Source: Trichomonas vaginalis G3
Taxonomy: Eukaryota > Parabasalia > Trichomonadida > Trichomonadidae
Direction: 5' to 3'
DNA length: 64,000 nucleotides
Assembly (NCBI RefSeq): GCF_026262505.1
Contig: NC_067206.1
Location: forward strand, 13,636,205 to 13,700,204
Part shown: positions 17,149-26,234 of the stretch, one piece after another
Numbering within the stretch: position 1 is the stretch's first letter
How the letters are laid out: each line of letters starts with the position of its first letter
Position numbers and translations under genes: made by a program
The notes under the pieces: generated by a model
Databases searched by the model: none
What the model saw: the letters and a program-made list of their open reading frames with translations, nothing else
Told to the model about the DNA's origin: nothing

Positions 17149-17364
17149 TTATCTTAGTATCGGTTGAAGTCTTTGATAAACTTTTTCTCCTTTATTTAAA
17201 ATTTCTCTTATTGGGGCAGCTTTTGGCGTTATTGATTCAACAACGTCACTAATTGCTTCTTTATTCTTAAATATCCAATTTGCTCCTTTCTTAATCCCTT
17301 CCCAAACTTTATGCGCTCCTCTTTTTACTTTATCCCACAGTTTCTTAAAGAATCCTGCATCCAT
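17149..17364 (-). CDS. Membrane-active small virion protein, 71 aa
   Basis: It opens DAGFFKKLWDKVKRGAHKVW, closely echoing the 77 aa neighbour, which suggests an old duplication. The rest is helical and basic without a long hydrophobic run. It is divergent from the capsid gene, with the starts about 70 bp apart. It is probably a minor virion component (inference from position and composition). Confidence 0.6.
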   Translation of the reverse strand: MDAGFFKKLWDKVKRGAHKVWEGIKKGANWIFKNKEAISDVVESITPKAAPIREILNKGEKVYQRLQPILR

Positions 17365-17433
17365 AGTTGATTATTTCATTAAAATTAAAAATTCATTTTC
17401 ATCTTTTAATTTTGATTTTTTATTTAATAATAA

Positions 17434-19074
17434 ATGACGACTAACTATTTAGTGCCAAACACAAAACCGATTAATGGAAATGTGTTTCATTCATTCGAAA
17501 AGATAAATGAAATATTCGCAAAGAATGACGGAAGAAGATATTATAGAGAACTTGAAAGTTCATGTTATGACTCTGATACTCCATATTTTGATGATAAACA
17601 AACTCATTTAAGAATTACAAATTCAGCTCATGATGTGAACCAATTAGGTGACACATATATTAAACGCAAAGTTAAAGCAACTCTAGTTTCAAATAAAGCT
17701 TTCACATGTGATACCGCTTTTAAATGCATGCGTTTATTCGTTGGTTACAAATCATCAAATCAAAGCTTTAAGCAATTAGAAGTAGAAACCGAAAGAGGTG
17801 ATGCTGGTTATCTTCAGATGGATTGCGCCCGTGAATCTTTCGCATTTGCAACATATAAACCAAAATCAGAAAGGAAAGTTAAAAAGTTTGTTCATTCGTT
17901 ATATAATAATGTTCAAAAATATGATAACTCAGTATGTGGTAAATATATTGACCCTTCAGAAGTTTTCAAGAAAGCAAATGAAGAAGTTGATGTCACTTTT
18001 GATATGATTATTCCGGTAAATGATTTGTTAGCATTTCAGGCGTTCGATGATTATCCTAAATCATTTGGTGAAATCATTCTTAAATATTATGTTTTCAGGG
18101 ATACTTTAGTATTTTGTCAGGTTGACCCGTTAAGAGTTGCTGATTTACAAAATTACGTTTATGAAAAGATAACTGATGAAAATTATGAAAAGATTATGAA
18201 TCATGTTTATAAATATGATCGCAAATTCCAACAAATCGGACTTCCTGCCAAATTAATTACAAGCTTAGCCGCTACATCTGCTGACGCAACAGTTGAAGAC
18301 GTTATTATTTCATGCACAAAGATGGAAGTTTTAGAGGATAAATGCATTACACCAGGATACGGTTTAATTGAAGAATCAGTTAAAGCAATACCACGTTTAT
18401 TTAGTAAGGAAGATCCATTCATGATTCCAGCTCAACATATTGACGTTCGTTCACTAAATGGAGGTTGCATCACTCCTGAAGGTATCAGCTCAGATTTCTC
18501 ATACGCTCTTCATAATGTTACAGATGTTGTGTTAACATTTCCGAAGAATGCAATGCAAAGAACGGTTTTAGAAAATCCAATGCTTCGAGGTCTTCAGGTC
18601 ACTATAGATTCCAGAAACTTCCCCGATCAAGCGATGACCACAGTGGGTGACATATTCTTTACACGTATGCTTCAAGCTTCTGATTTAGATGGAGTGAATG
18701 AATGCACGGAAGAATACGAGGACTCATTAACTAGACCACTGAATGATGATGATGGCACACCATTAGCTAGAACATGGAAAGACCAAACTTCATTCTTATG
18801 CACTATTCCAGTTCAACGTGATGGAGCGGGTATATTCTTTGATGGATTAGAAACTTTCAACTCACAAGTTACAGTACAAGTGAAAGCTTATCCAATCATT
18901 CAGGGTGAAAATGACACTTACTGTTCAAAAGTGACAAATCCTCCTCAGGTTTGGTTTACTAGGACTACATATTGGACATGGACACCGGATGAAGGTTTGA
19001 AATATCATCCAACAGGTACACCACCGCAGTATAGAAGTTCATATGATGAAATATTGATGAATAGAAATGTTTAA
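17434..19074 (+). CDS. Major capsid protein of element B, 546 aa
   Basis: The length, beta-rich composition and position directly before the packaging ATPase fit the double-jelly-roll major capsid protein of Polintons. Landmarks are an N-terminal NTKPINGNVFHSFEKINEIF, a central DVTFDMIIPVNDLLAFQAFD and EIILKYYVFRDTLVFCQVDP, and a C-terminal NPPQVWFTRTTYWTWTPDEG. I assign it by overall features, without an alignment. The frame is open throughout. The start follows TTTATTTAATAATAAATG. The counterpart in C is 62078-63680. Confidence 0.72.
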   Translation: MTTNYLVPNTKPINGNVFHSFEKINEIFAKNDGRRYYRELESSCYDSDTPYFDDKQTHLRITNSAHDVNQLGDTYIKRKVKATLVSNKAFTCDTAFKCMRLFVGYKSSNQSFKQLEVETERGDAGYLQMDCARESFAFATYKPKSERKVKKFVHSLYNNVQKYDNSVCGKYIDPSEVFKKANEEVDVTFDMIIPVNDLLAFQAFDDYPKSFGEIILKYYVFRDTLVFCQVDPLRVADLQNYVYEKITDENYEKIMNHVYKYDRKFQQIGLPAKLITSLAATSADATVEDVIISCTKMEVLEDKCITPGYGLIEESVKAIPRLFSKEDPFMIPAQHIDVRSLNGGCITPEGISSDFSYALHNVTDVVLTFPKNAMQRTVLENPMLRGLQVTIDSRNFPDQAMTTVGDIFFTRMLQASDLDGVNECTEEYEDSLTRPLNDDDGTPLARTWKDQTSFLCTIPVQRDGAGIFFDGLETFNSQVTVQVKAYPIIQGENDTYCSKVTNPPQVWFTRTTYWTWTPDEGLKYHPTGTPPQYRSSYDEILMNRNV

Positions 19075-19098
19075 AATTATAAATTTATTTTTGATTAA

Positions 19099-19926
19099 AT
19101 GGATTTAAATTCATCCACCCCTTATGAAGAATTAGCAGGAGTATATAATACATACGTAGATGATATGATTAATGAAGCATTGAGTGATAATAGAAATGCT
19201 CTATCTAAGGAAAAATTAATGAAAATTCCATATTCTGAATGTTACTTAAATTCAATCACTGCAGCAATTGGTAAACAAAATAAAGGTAAAACATTAACGA
19301 TATTAAAACAAATTATCATTATTGCTAACACTTCACCCTATTCACATGTGTTAATTTATATCAACCGTTCAGGTTCACCTTCAGATGATACATTTGAATC
19401 TTTAAAGCATTTAATCAAAATTCCAATTATTTATTTATCACAAGAAGAAGCAGAAGATTATTTAAAAAACTTTGTAATGTATAAAGAATTATATAATACA
19501 ATCAAGAAGCAAGGATTAGAGGATAAAATTATTGATAAACAACGGGATGAATTATTTGAAACACTTTCTATTTCAAATTTTGATAGAGAATTTTTGCATT
19601 CACTCATTTTTCTAGATGATGCGGTGAAATCAAAACTAATAACTAATGAGAAATCATATTTTAATCAATTATTAACTCAATGTCGACACATTCAGTGTTC
19701 ATTCTTCATGGCTGTTCAATACTTTAAAGCATTAAGCACAAACATTAAATCAAACCTGTCCACCCTTTTCATTTTCAGTGGTTTTAGTCGTCAACAGTTG
19801 AACGTTATGCTTTATCAAGTGAATTTACCAATGAGCATTAATGAACTTTACACACAATATCAACAATTAGGAGAACATGGAAAAATAATAGTTGATTTAA
19901 ATAAAGGTTCCATTAAATTCGAATAA
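19099..19926 (+). CDS. Genome-packaging ATPase of element B, 275 aa
   Basis: This belongs to the FtsK/HerA-type (poxvirus A32-like) packaging ATPases. The P-loop region reads AAIGKQNKGKTLTILKQI (about residues 55-72), the Walker B strand SLIFLDDAVKSK (about 170-180), and an arginine-finger-like stretch FSGFSRQQLNVMLYQ lies near residue 235. It powers DNA entry into the capsid. It lies 24 bp after the capsid gene on the same strand, as is common for this pair. The frame is open. Confidence 0.72.
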   Translation: MDLNSSTPYEELAGVYNTYVDDMINEALSDNRNALSKEKLMKIPYSECYLNSITAAIGKQNKGKTLTILKQIIIIANTSPYSHVLIYINRSGSPSDDTFESLKHLIKIPIIYLSQEEAEDYLKNFVMYKELYNTIKKQGLEDKIIDKQRDELFETLSISNFDREFLHSLIFLDDAVKSKLITNEKSYFNQLLTQCRHIQCSFFMAVQYFKALSTNIKSNLSTLFIFSGFSRQQLNVMLYQVNLPMSINELYTQYQQLGEHGKIIVDLNKGSIKFE

Positions 19927-19966
19927 CTTTTTATAATTAATTTTTATTTTTTATTTATAATTAAAC

Positions 19967-20865
19967 ATGACAGAAATTGCAAATCTTCTACAGGTTCCAT
20001 TAAAACAAGGAACAAACAAAAAGGGTGCATATAATAGAACTATGAAAGTTCCAGACGGAATGAAAGAATTAGTCCACATTGTTGCCGGTCTTCAAAAGGA
20101 TGTTAAACAAATGAGAAACGTTTTAACATTACCAGAAGCTCAAGCATATGCCAAACGTCACGGACCAAATTGGGAAGCACACGAAGCAGACATTACGGGT
20201 CCAAATGGAAAACCTGATGGAATAAATGAAGTTTTCGTTACTGATGGTCAAGGAAATATTAAAGTCATAAATGGGTATAAATTAACAATGACGGATTATC
20301 CTAAACGTAAAGCATATAATGAACATTATCCTATGCAATTTGATGAAAATGGAAAAGCTGTTAAACAATACATTGGAGAAGGTGAAAATGGTCCAATTAA
20401 TTCATACCGTCATAATCCATATTCTTACTTCAATGAAGAATTAAATGCTATTGAAGAGGGACCGGATGGATTACCACGATATTCTAACCAGTTTGATGGT
20501 CAATATGCAAATTTAAGACCTGAAATTCCAGCTAAGAAATTCTTTAAAGTTGCTTTATTCGATCCAGTTTTCGCAAATGTTAAAGATGAACTTAAACAGC
20601 AATTCCAACCAATTATAGTAGCAAGAATTGCATCAGGTGCTTTATCTCAAGCATTCAAAGATTTAATTAAGAAACCATTATATCAGCAACGAGGTTTAAC
20701 TTATGATTTAGTTAAGGAATCAGATAAAAGAAAATTTGAGAAATCAATGATTATAAGAATGCAATTAATGAATATATTCGGTCTATTAATTTCGATGAAA
20801 ATGCTAAAAATCAACTTCATGAACAAATACAGGAAATAATAGATTCAAAAGTTCCAGCAAAATAA
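19967..20865 (+). pseudogene. Conserved virion-region gene of element B, broken
   Basis: The function is not known. The recognisable part contains [19 protein letters not shown] (helical), a Gly/Pro-rich middle ([33 protein letters not shown]) and a helical [20 protein letters not shown] segment. About one break. It is placed among capsid genes on the same strand, so it may be a scaffold or minor capsid component. Confidence 0.5.
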
Positions 20866-20897
20866 AAGTTTAAATATATTTTTTTATTCGAATATAA

Positions 20898-21579
20898 ATG
20901 AGAAGACGTTTCACTAGTCAAAAGAACACTAACGCAAAAGCAGAGATTACGGTTGGTTATAACGTAAATGATGATAAATCACGAATTATTCAAAATGTTA
21001 AAGTTAATGTTAGTCCTGAATTAACAAGGTCAGCAACTCAACCAAATTTATTAACTCGTGACTTACCGAAGAATGAGGAAGAGAAAATAAAGAGATGGAG
21101 ACCCAATCATTTTATCTGAACCTGGTAAAGAACCTGTTGAAATTCCCACTTATCCAACATACCCAGACCACTTGAACCCAGGAATCTACGATTACAGTCG
21201 CAATGCGCCATATAAAATAGACATTAATTCTGAATTAATGAAAATTTACCGTGATATCATAACTGATAATTATGATTCAATAATAAATTTAATTGACCAA
21301 TCCGGTTTAATTATTTTACCTTATGAATCATTAATTCACATTATCGCCATTCTTTGTGATGTTCAAGATTCAGACGTGAAGATTCAATTTTTCATAGATG
21401 ATGAGGTTTCATGCTGCGGAACAGTTGCAAAAATAAATCCTATAAAGGATATTAGCACAATTAAGATATCAAAGAACGGAACAACAACTGAACTTCATTT
21501 AACATATAATGATATTTATAATAAAATAGTTGATGAATATAAAATATCACTTGAAAAATTCTTTGTTAAGGCTATTTAA
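20898..21579 (+). pseudogene. VSCCG-family gene of element B, broken
   Basis: The C-terminal part contains DDEVSCCG followed by a short beta-rich stretch (LHLTYNDIYNKIVDEYKISL). It matches EPDVSCCG...LNLKYSFPDVIKIFDDHNISL in element C (61166-61746). This is one of the few non-core genes I can pair between the two families by eye. About one break. The function is unknown. It lies next to the penton-like gene in both elements. Confidence 0.55.
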
Positions 21580-22055
21580 TATTCAAGCATTAACATTATC
21601 GAATAATAATCCTTTGAATCATAATCGATAATAATTGACCTTTCACCAGTTTCTATCGTTTGTTTTATTTCTTTTTGTTCCCCACTATCCGGATCGGTCA
21701 TTGTAATTGTTTTTGTTATAGTATCAGCTTTATCTTTAACTTCAATCTTTTTTCCATCGGGATATTTAAACCAAAATTCCAAAAATTCGATATTGTCAAT
21801 CTGTTCATATTTTAATCTATCAATTACATTTTTAATACCATCTGAAAATCTTATGAAATGGTCATTATATGGGTTTGATTGAACTAAATTTGAATGAAGT
21901 GAAATATAACCTGATGATGAATATGACATCGACTCATATTTTCTGAAAACACTAAAATTTATAACATGAATGAATTTCTTATTCGTTGAATTTATGAATT
22001 CTTGAGGTAATCTTATTCTAGTTTTATTTATCACTGGAAAATAACGCTTTACCAT
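21576..22055 (-). CDS. Hypothetical protein of element B, 159 aa
   Basis: The protein is beta-rich (INKTRIRLPQEFINSTNKKF, EFLEFWFKYPDGKKIEV) with a C-terminal YSIMLMLEY. The last part weakly echoes the SDFQVWFTTDG...FYLELSF signature of the 282 aa protein of A and C. If real, this would be its counterpart. It is divergent from the penton-like gene, with the starts about 20 bp apart. Confidence 0.5.
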   Translation of the reverse strand: MVKRYFPVINKTRIRLPQEFINSTNKKFIHVINFSVFRKYESMSYSSSGYISLHSNLVQSNPYNDHFIRFSDGIKNVIDRLKYEQIDNIEFLEFWFKYPDGKKIEVKDKADTITKTITMTDPDSGEQKEIKQTIETGERSIIIDYDSKDYYSIMLMLEY

Positions 22056-22076
22056 ATTTTTAATCGTAATAAAAAA

Positions 22077-22814
22077 ATGTCAATTATCAATATTATTTCG
22101 AATAATAACTGTGAATTAAATTTAACAGTTAGCGGAATTTATAATGTTACTCTCGTTTCTGTGAGTGGTAAATTTAATCCCATTCTTTTAGACCCTTCAG
22201 ATTATATATCATTTATTAAAGATGACCATGAGCCGCATAGCGGCGGGGTCGTAGACCTAAAAACGTATGATATGTATATAAATAATGTGATAACGAAATG
22301 GGATATTAACATGATTTTAAGTTATTTAAATGAATCATTTATCGTATGGTATGAAGAAAATTTTAAATCAAAACCTGATAAACTTTTTGAACTTGATGAA
22401 ATAAATAACCTTATTAAATTTCCGCTGAAAATTAAATTTTGTACTCCTCGTCTTCGTTCATTGTTGGGGATATTAAATTTTGAAAAAGATGTTGGGGATG
22501 TTTTGTATTCTGACACTGGTTCTAATTTCATTTTAATCAAATGTGATAAAGTTAATACCCCAATGAGATTTTCACATCAAACATTAGACCCTAACTCTTA
22601 CCCATCAATACAAAACATTTTATCCATCAACTTAAACATATTTTCTTTATCATATCCGTTTCAATTATCCGGGAATTCATTTATTCTTCATTCAAAAGAT
22701 TTATCAAATATTAAATTTAGAATAACTGACCTATTTGATTGTGATTTAGAATTTATGAATGAAATATTATGGCAATTTCAAATAGAAAAAATAGCTGATG
22801 AGATAACAGATTAA
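22077..22814 (+). CDS. Penton-like minor capsid protein of element B, 245 aa
   Basis: The pattern and position suggest the single-jelly-roll minor capsid (penton) protein: an N-terminal ELNLTVSGIYNVTLVSVSG strand pair and a C-terminal FQLSGNSFILHSKDLSNIKFRI. The latter motif type (Ser, His-Ser, Asp-Leu-Ser) recurs in penton proteins of related viruses. A hairpin-forming G+C-rich stretch, GCCGCATAGCGGC at 22,232-22,244, lies in frame and encodes part of EPHSGGVVDLKTYD. It is likely an insertion. The start follows ATCGTAATAAAAAAATG. Confidence 0.55.
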   Translation: MSIINIISNNNCELNLTVSGIYNVTLVSVSGKFNPILLDPSDYISFIKDDHEPHSGGVVDLKTYDMYINNVITKWDINMILSYLNESFIVWYEENFKSKPDKLFELDEINNLIKFPLKIKFCTPRLRSLLGILNFEKDVGDVLYSDTGSNFILIKCDKVNTPMRFSHQTLDPNSYPSIQNILSINLNIFSLSYPFQLSGNSFILHSKDLSNIKFRITDLFDCDLEFMNEILWQFQIEKIADEITD

Positions 22815-22838
22815 ATATTTATTTTTAAATCGTAATAA

Positions 22839-24611
22839 ATGATTAAACAACAGCAACCACAGACCATTACATACGCCATATATGCATATAATTCAAAGAC
22901 GGCAGAACAAACGCAAATGTTGAAATATGGAGATTTGGAGATAGTATTGAAAAATGACCATTTCGAATTCGTTTGCAAAGGTGGTGCAGTGATATCAAAT
23001 ATAAAAGAAATTTTATTTATGAATTCAAAAATTAAAGGAATAACGGATGATATAACATCAATTCCACCAGAAGAACAAAGATATTACGCATTAAATGCAT
23101 TTCCTAAAGTTTTGAAGATTGGAAGATTTAATTTAAATGAGGAATTCATAAAAGGTTTCCTAAATGACATAATGAAGAAGGCAAATTTGGTTTATGTTGA
23201 TGAAAAGATAATGAAATTATAGAAAGGGTTGATAGTGAATTAATGAAGAAAGCAAATTTGGTTTATGTTGATGAAAAAGATAATGAAATTATAGAAAGGG
23301 TTGAATGGTATCATGAACGGACATCAAAGATTTTAAAAACTAAAGCTGATACAGGATGGGTTTCAGGATGTTTAGACCTTAAAGCAGATAAGGAATATGT
23401 TAACGATGAGTTAAATAAGAAGGCAGATAAGGAATATGTTAACGATGAGTTAGGGAAGAAGGCAGATAAGGAATATGTTAACGATGAGTTAAATAAGAAG
23501 GCAGATAAAACATATGTTAACGATGAGTTAGGGAAGAAGGCAGATAAGGAATATGTTAACGATGAGTTAGGGAAGAAGGCAGATAAGGAATATGTTAACG
23601 AAATATACCAAAGTTTGATAGGAACAAAAAATATTGAAACTATTGTTGGTGACTTTTCTGTCAATGAAGAAAATAAATATTTTAGATGGGTGTTTGTACA
23701 GTCCTTAAGAAATGGTATACGGTATAAACTCATTCCGAAAAATAACAATGAAATGTATGTAGGCTATATAAAGAATAATGGCACACAAGTTAAAGTTCCA
23801 TTAGACAACAACTGCTACTTAAACTTATATGGAGACGAACAAAAGAAATATTTAAGAGTTTATGAAATGGTAGATATGACATTGTCTAACGTAGCTCCAG
23901 CACCGTATTATTATGACTATGGTGTTGACGCACATGTAGACCCAAAAAAGCAAACATTATATTTAGAATATTATAGATATAAAAGATATAATGCAATAGA
24001 AAAAACGAGAATAGTATATTATTATACAGATGACAAAAATAAATATTATAGTCAAGATTTTACATACCCTGAAAACATAAGATTATATTATAAAAAATAT
24101 TCTGACACAAACCAGAAGAAACCCGAAATAGTTACACTATATTTTAAGTTCAAAAGAGACAATCCTATAATATCTCATATGTTTGATTTAATGAACCCAG
24201 TAGGTTCTATTTATACATCTATGGATGTGAGAGGTCCTCAAGCAATGTTTGGTGTTGGTGCATGGGAACAAATAGTCGACAGGTTTTTGTATTGTGCAAA
24301 CTCTTCAAAGGAAACAGGGGGAAGTAAAACGATTACAGGTGAAAATTTACCTGCACACAGTCACTACATAGATTTAAGCACATCTCAAGCAGGTTGGCAT
24401 AAGCATAGATATTGGGATTGGTCAGGAATGACAAAAGGTAAAGGATATGATGTTAAAGATGATGTTAAATTTGCCATAAATTGTTACTGGAGTGACACTC
24501 AGGGAGAAGGAACCATAACATCGCGTTTCAGGATATACACAAACAACGGGACAAAGTAAAGAATACATGCCACCATTTATGACTGTATTCGCATGGTATA
24601 GAGTTCAATGA
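22839..24611 (+). pseudogene. Fibre gene of element B with phage tail-collar tip, broken
   Basis: The N-terminal region is B-specific. A shaft of KADKEYVNDELGK-type units follows (about seven), then a tip with NPVGSIYTSM, FGVGAWEQI, ETGGSKTITGENLPAHSH and HKHRYWDWSG. From about 23,600 onward the DNA is close to the fibre of element C, although the other genes of B and C are far apart. About three breaks. It is the last of the + strand virion genes. Confidence 0.78.
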
Positions 24612-24689
24612 ACGCTCAATGTTTGTGAAACAAACTTTAGGAGCTCCAAAAGAGCAAACGACATAATTTAAATTTTTATTTTAGTATAA

Positions 24690-24839
24690 ATGAAGATTCT
24701 ACCATATGGTGTTATTGGAAGAGATAAAGATGGAAACCCAATATTTGATCCAAAGTTAAAATTAAAGTTACTGACAAGACAACAACTTGAAAAGTTGCTG
24801 AAACCAAAACAGAATGAAAATGAGAAAATGAGAAAATGA
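24690..24839 (+). CDS. Small hypothetical protein, 49 aa
   Basis: It begins MKILPYGVIGRDKDGNPIFD and has a Lys-rich C-terminus (KLLTRQQLEKLLKPK). It shares with the next two small genes the leader AATTTTTATTTTAGTATAAATG and a TRxE/Q or TKDE-type helix motif (compare LLTKDEVNKMM and IITREEMIKMM). The three are probably a related set of small proteins. The function is unknown. Confidence 0.5.
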   Translation: MKILPYGVIGRDKDGNPIFDPKLKLKLLTRQQLEKLLKPKQNENEKMRK

Positions 24840-24883
24840 GAAAGAAAAAAAATTTAAATTATGCAATTTTATTTTTATCATAA

Positions 24884-25066
24884 ATGACCAAATTAATTAA
24901 GCCAACTATTTCTAAATTAATGATACCAATGAAATCATTTCATGGAGTACTTATCCCAGGTTCTTCACAATTAGCCGGGGCAGGTGTTGTGACTCAAGGT
25001 GGAACATTAGCGAATCCATTCAAATTATTAACTAAAGATGAAGTTAATAAAATGATGATAAAATAA
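24884..25066 (+). CDS. Small hypothetical protein, 60 aa
   Basis: It has a hydrophobic, Gly-rich middle (GVLIPGSSQLAGAGVVTQGG) and a C-terminal LLTKDEVNKMMIK that echoes its small neighbours. The upstream leader ATTTTATTTTTATCATAAATG matches that before the 54 aa gene at 25600. This shared leader is the main support for the call. Confidence 0.5.
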   Translation: MTKLIKPTISKLMIPMKSFHGVLIPGSSQLAGAGVVTQGGTLANPFKLLTKDEVNKMMIK

Positions 25067-25599
25067 CTGATAACAAAATTTTATTTCACTACTACCATAA
25101 AAACAGGTGAAAAAACAGGTGAGATCTCACCTCTTCACCTAAATTATATTTTAGGTCAAAGCTTCCACGAGAGAAAAGATTCCTCATTCGCTAAGGATTC
25201 CAAAAATGAAAAAATCATTGATTTCGGCTGAGAAAAAACAGCAAAACCCTTCTTCCACGGGAACAAAGAAATAAAGAAGAAATAAAGAAGAAATAAAGTA
25301 AATTTTTTATTTATTCCCGTGGAAGATAGAGCACTTTTATGACACTTTTTATTCACGACAAACAAGACAAACAAAGAAAATAAGAAAATACGGCGCTGTC
25401 GCGGTTCGAACCACAGACCCTGACCCCTCCATAACACCACCTTAGACCACTGTGCTACGTAGCCTGTCGACATAAGATTTTATAAATTGCATATTTGACG
25501 TAAATTTATTTCCCAGTTATTCAAAAATAATTAATTATTGAATAACCTAAAAACATTAACGATAAAATAAGTGATAACAAATTTTTATTTTTATCATAA
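25067..25599. repeat. Non-coding stretch with palindromes and a tRNA-like segment
   Basis: The stretch contains a GGTGAGATCTCACC-type repeat at 25,098-25,145, an inverted pair around CTTCCACG at 25,160-25,170 and CCGTGGAAG at 25,317-25,326, the tRNA-like segment at 25,392-25,464, and the palindrome GTTATTCAAAAATAATTAAT... at 25,516-25,546. The minus-strand frame across 25,156-25,473 looks incidental. Confidence 0.55.
25392..25464 (-). other. tRNA-like segment with pol III box A and box B
   Basis: On the minus strand TAGCACAGTGG fits the box A consensus, and GGTTCGAACC fits box B at normal tRNA spacing (about 34 nt). The whole is 73 nt long, and the acceptor ends pair at four of seven positions. 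The anticodon and T stems do not pair well. It is therefore probably a tRNA-derived relic or SINE head and not a working tRNA gene. Confidence 0.35.
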
Positions 25600-25764
25600 A
25601 TGAATACCCCACAAGCTCAAAATTTACCACGAATCATAACAAGGGAGGAAATGATAAAAATGATGCAAGAACATGTTAAAAATAACAAACCACTAAAATT
25701 GAGAAAATGTGGTTATGCAGTAATGATGGAAAGAGAGATGTTGTCGAAGAGGAATAAAAATTAA
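25600..25764 (+). CDS. Small basic hypothetical protein, 54 aa
   Basis: It begins MNTPQAQNLPRIITREEMIK and is Lys/Arg-rich. It shares the IITREEMIKMM-type motif and the ATTTTTATTTTTATCATAAATG leader with the small genes just upstream. It overlaps the stop of the convergent 90 aa gene. The function is unknown. Confidence 0.5.
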   Translation: MNTPQAQNLPRIITREEMIKMMQEHVKNNKPLKLRKCGYAVMMEREMLSKRNKN

Positions 25765-26033
25765 ATTTGGATTGAGTTTAAAAATTCATCTTTATTAAAT
25801 TCATCTCTTCCAATCAATTTATTTATTCTATTAAATTCTTTTATTTTTGCTTCACTCAGTTTAAGGATTGAACGGTAAGTTTCTAATTTTTCGATTATTT
25901 CTTTCCTCTCTTTATCGTTTTCAACCCCACCGCATTGTGGCTTCTTTTTGTAATAGCATATTTTTGATTTAATTCTGTTTAGTTTCTTTTTATATTCATC
26001 GTCTGGACTCTTGACTGCTTCGTTGTTACTCAT
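25761..26033 (-). CDS. Hypothetical charged protein, 90 aa
   Basis: This Lys/Glu-rich helical protein (KKLNRIKSKICYYKKK, then KERKEIIEKLETYRSIL) probably forms a coil. No family is recognised. It is the first of the minus-strand replication-side genes of element B. Confidence 0.5.
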   Translation of the reverse strand: MSNNEAVKSPDDEYKKKLNRIKSKICYYKKKPQCGGVENDKERKEIIEKLETYRSILKLSEAKIKEFNRINKLIGRDEFNKDEFLNSIQI

Positions 26034-26052
26034 TTCTTACGAAATAAAAAAA

Positions 26053-26214
26053 TTAAATATTATTTAAATATAATGGAGTAATAAAATAAATCGGAATTTC
26101 TATTAATTTATTGTCAACTTCAACTAATGCATTGCCGTTAATATATCTAACAAATTCAGCTATTGTGTCAAATCTTCGTCTTCTTTTTGTCATTGAATTT
26201 ATCAGTTTTTCCAT
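26053..26214 (-). CDS. Small hypothetical protein, 53 aa
   Basis: The product begins MEKLINSMTKRRRRFDTIAE. It has a basic patch near residues 10-14 and a hydrophobic C-terminus (IPIYFITPLYL). It is too short for a family call. It is retained because the frame is open, starts with ATG and fits the minus-strand gene run. Confidence 0.4.
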   Translation of the reverse strand: MEKLINSMTKRRRRFDTIAEFVRYINGNALVEVDNKLIEIPIYFITPLYLNNI

Positions 26215-26234
26215 AATCGAGATGAATTAAAACT

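Noticed and set aside
25392-25464. Working tRNA gene
   Set aside because: Box A and B fit, but the anticodon and T stems do not pair, so I keep it only as a relic.
25156-25473. 105 aa minus-strand frame
   Set aside because: It runs through an inverted repeat and the tRNA-like segment, with low-complexity Phe/Leu-rich sequence.
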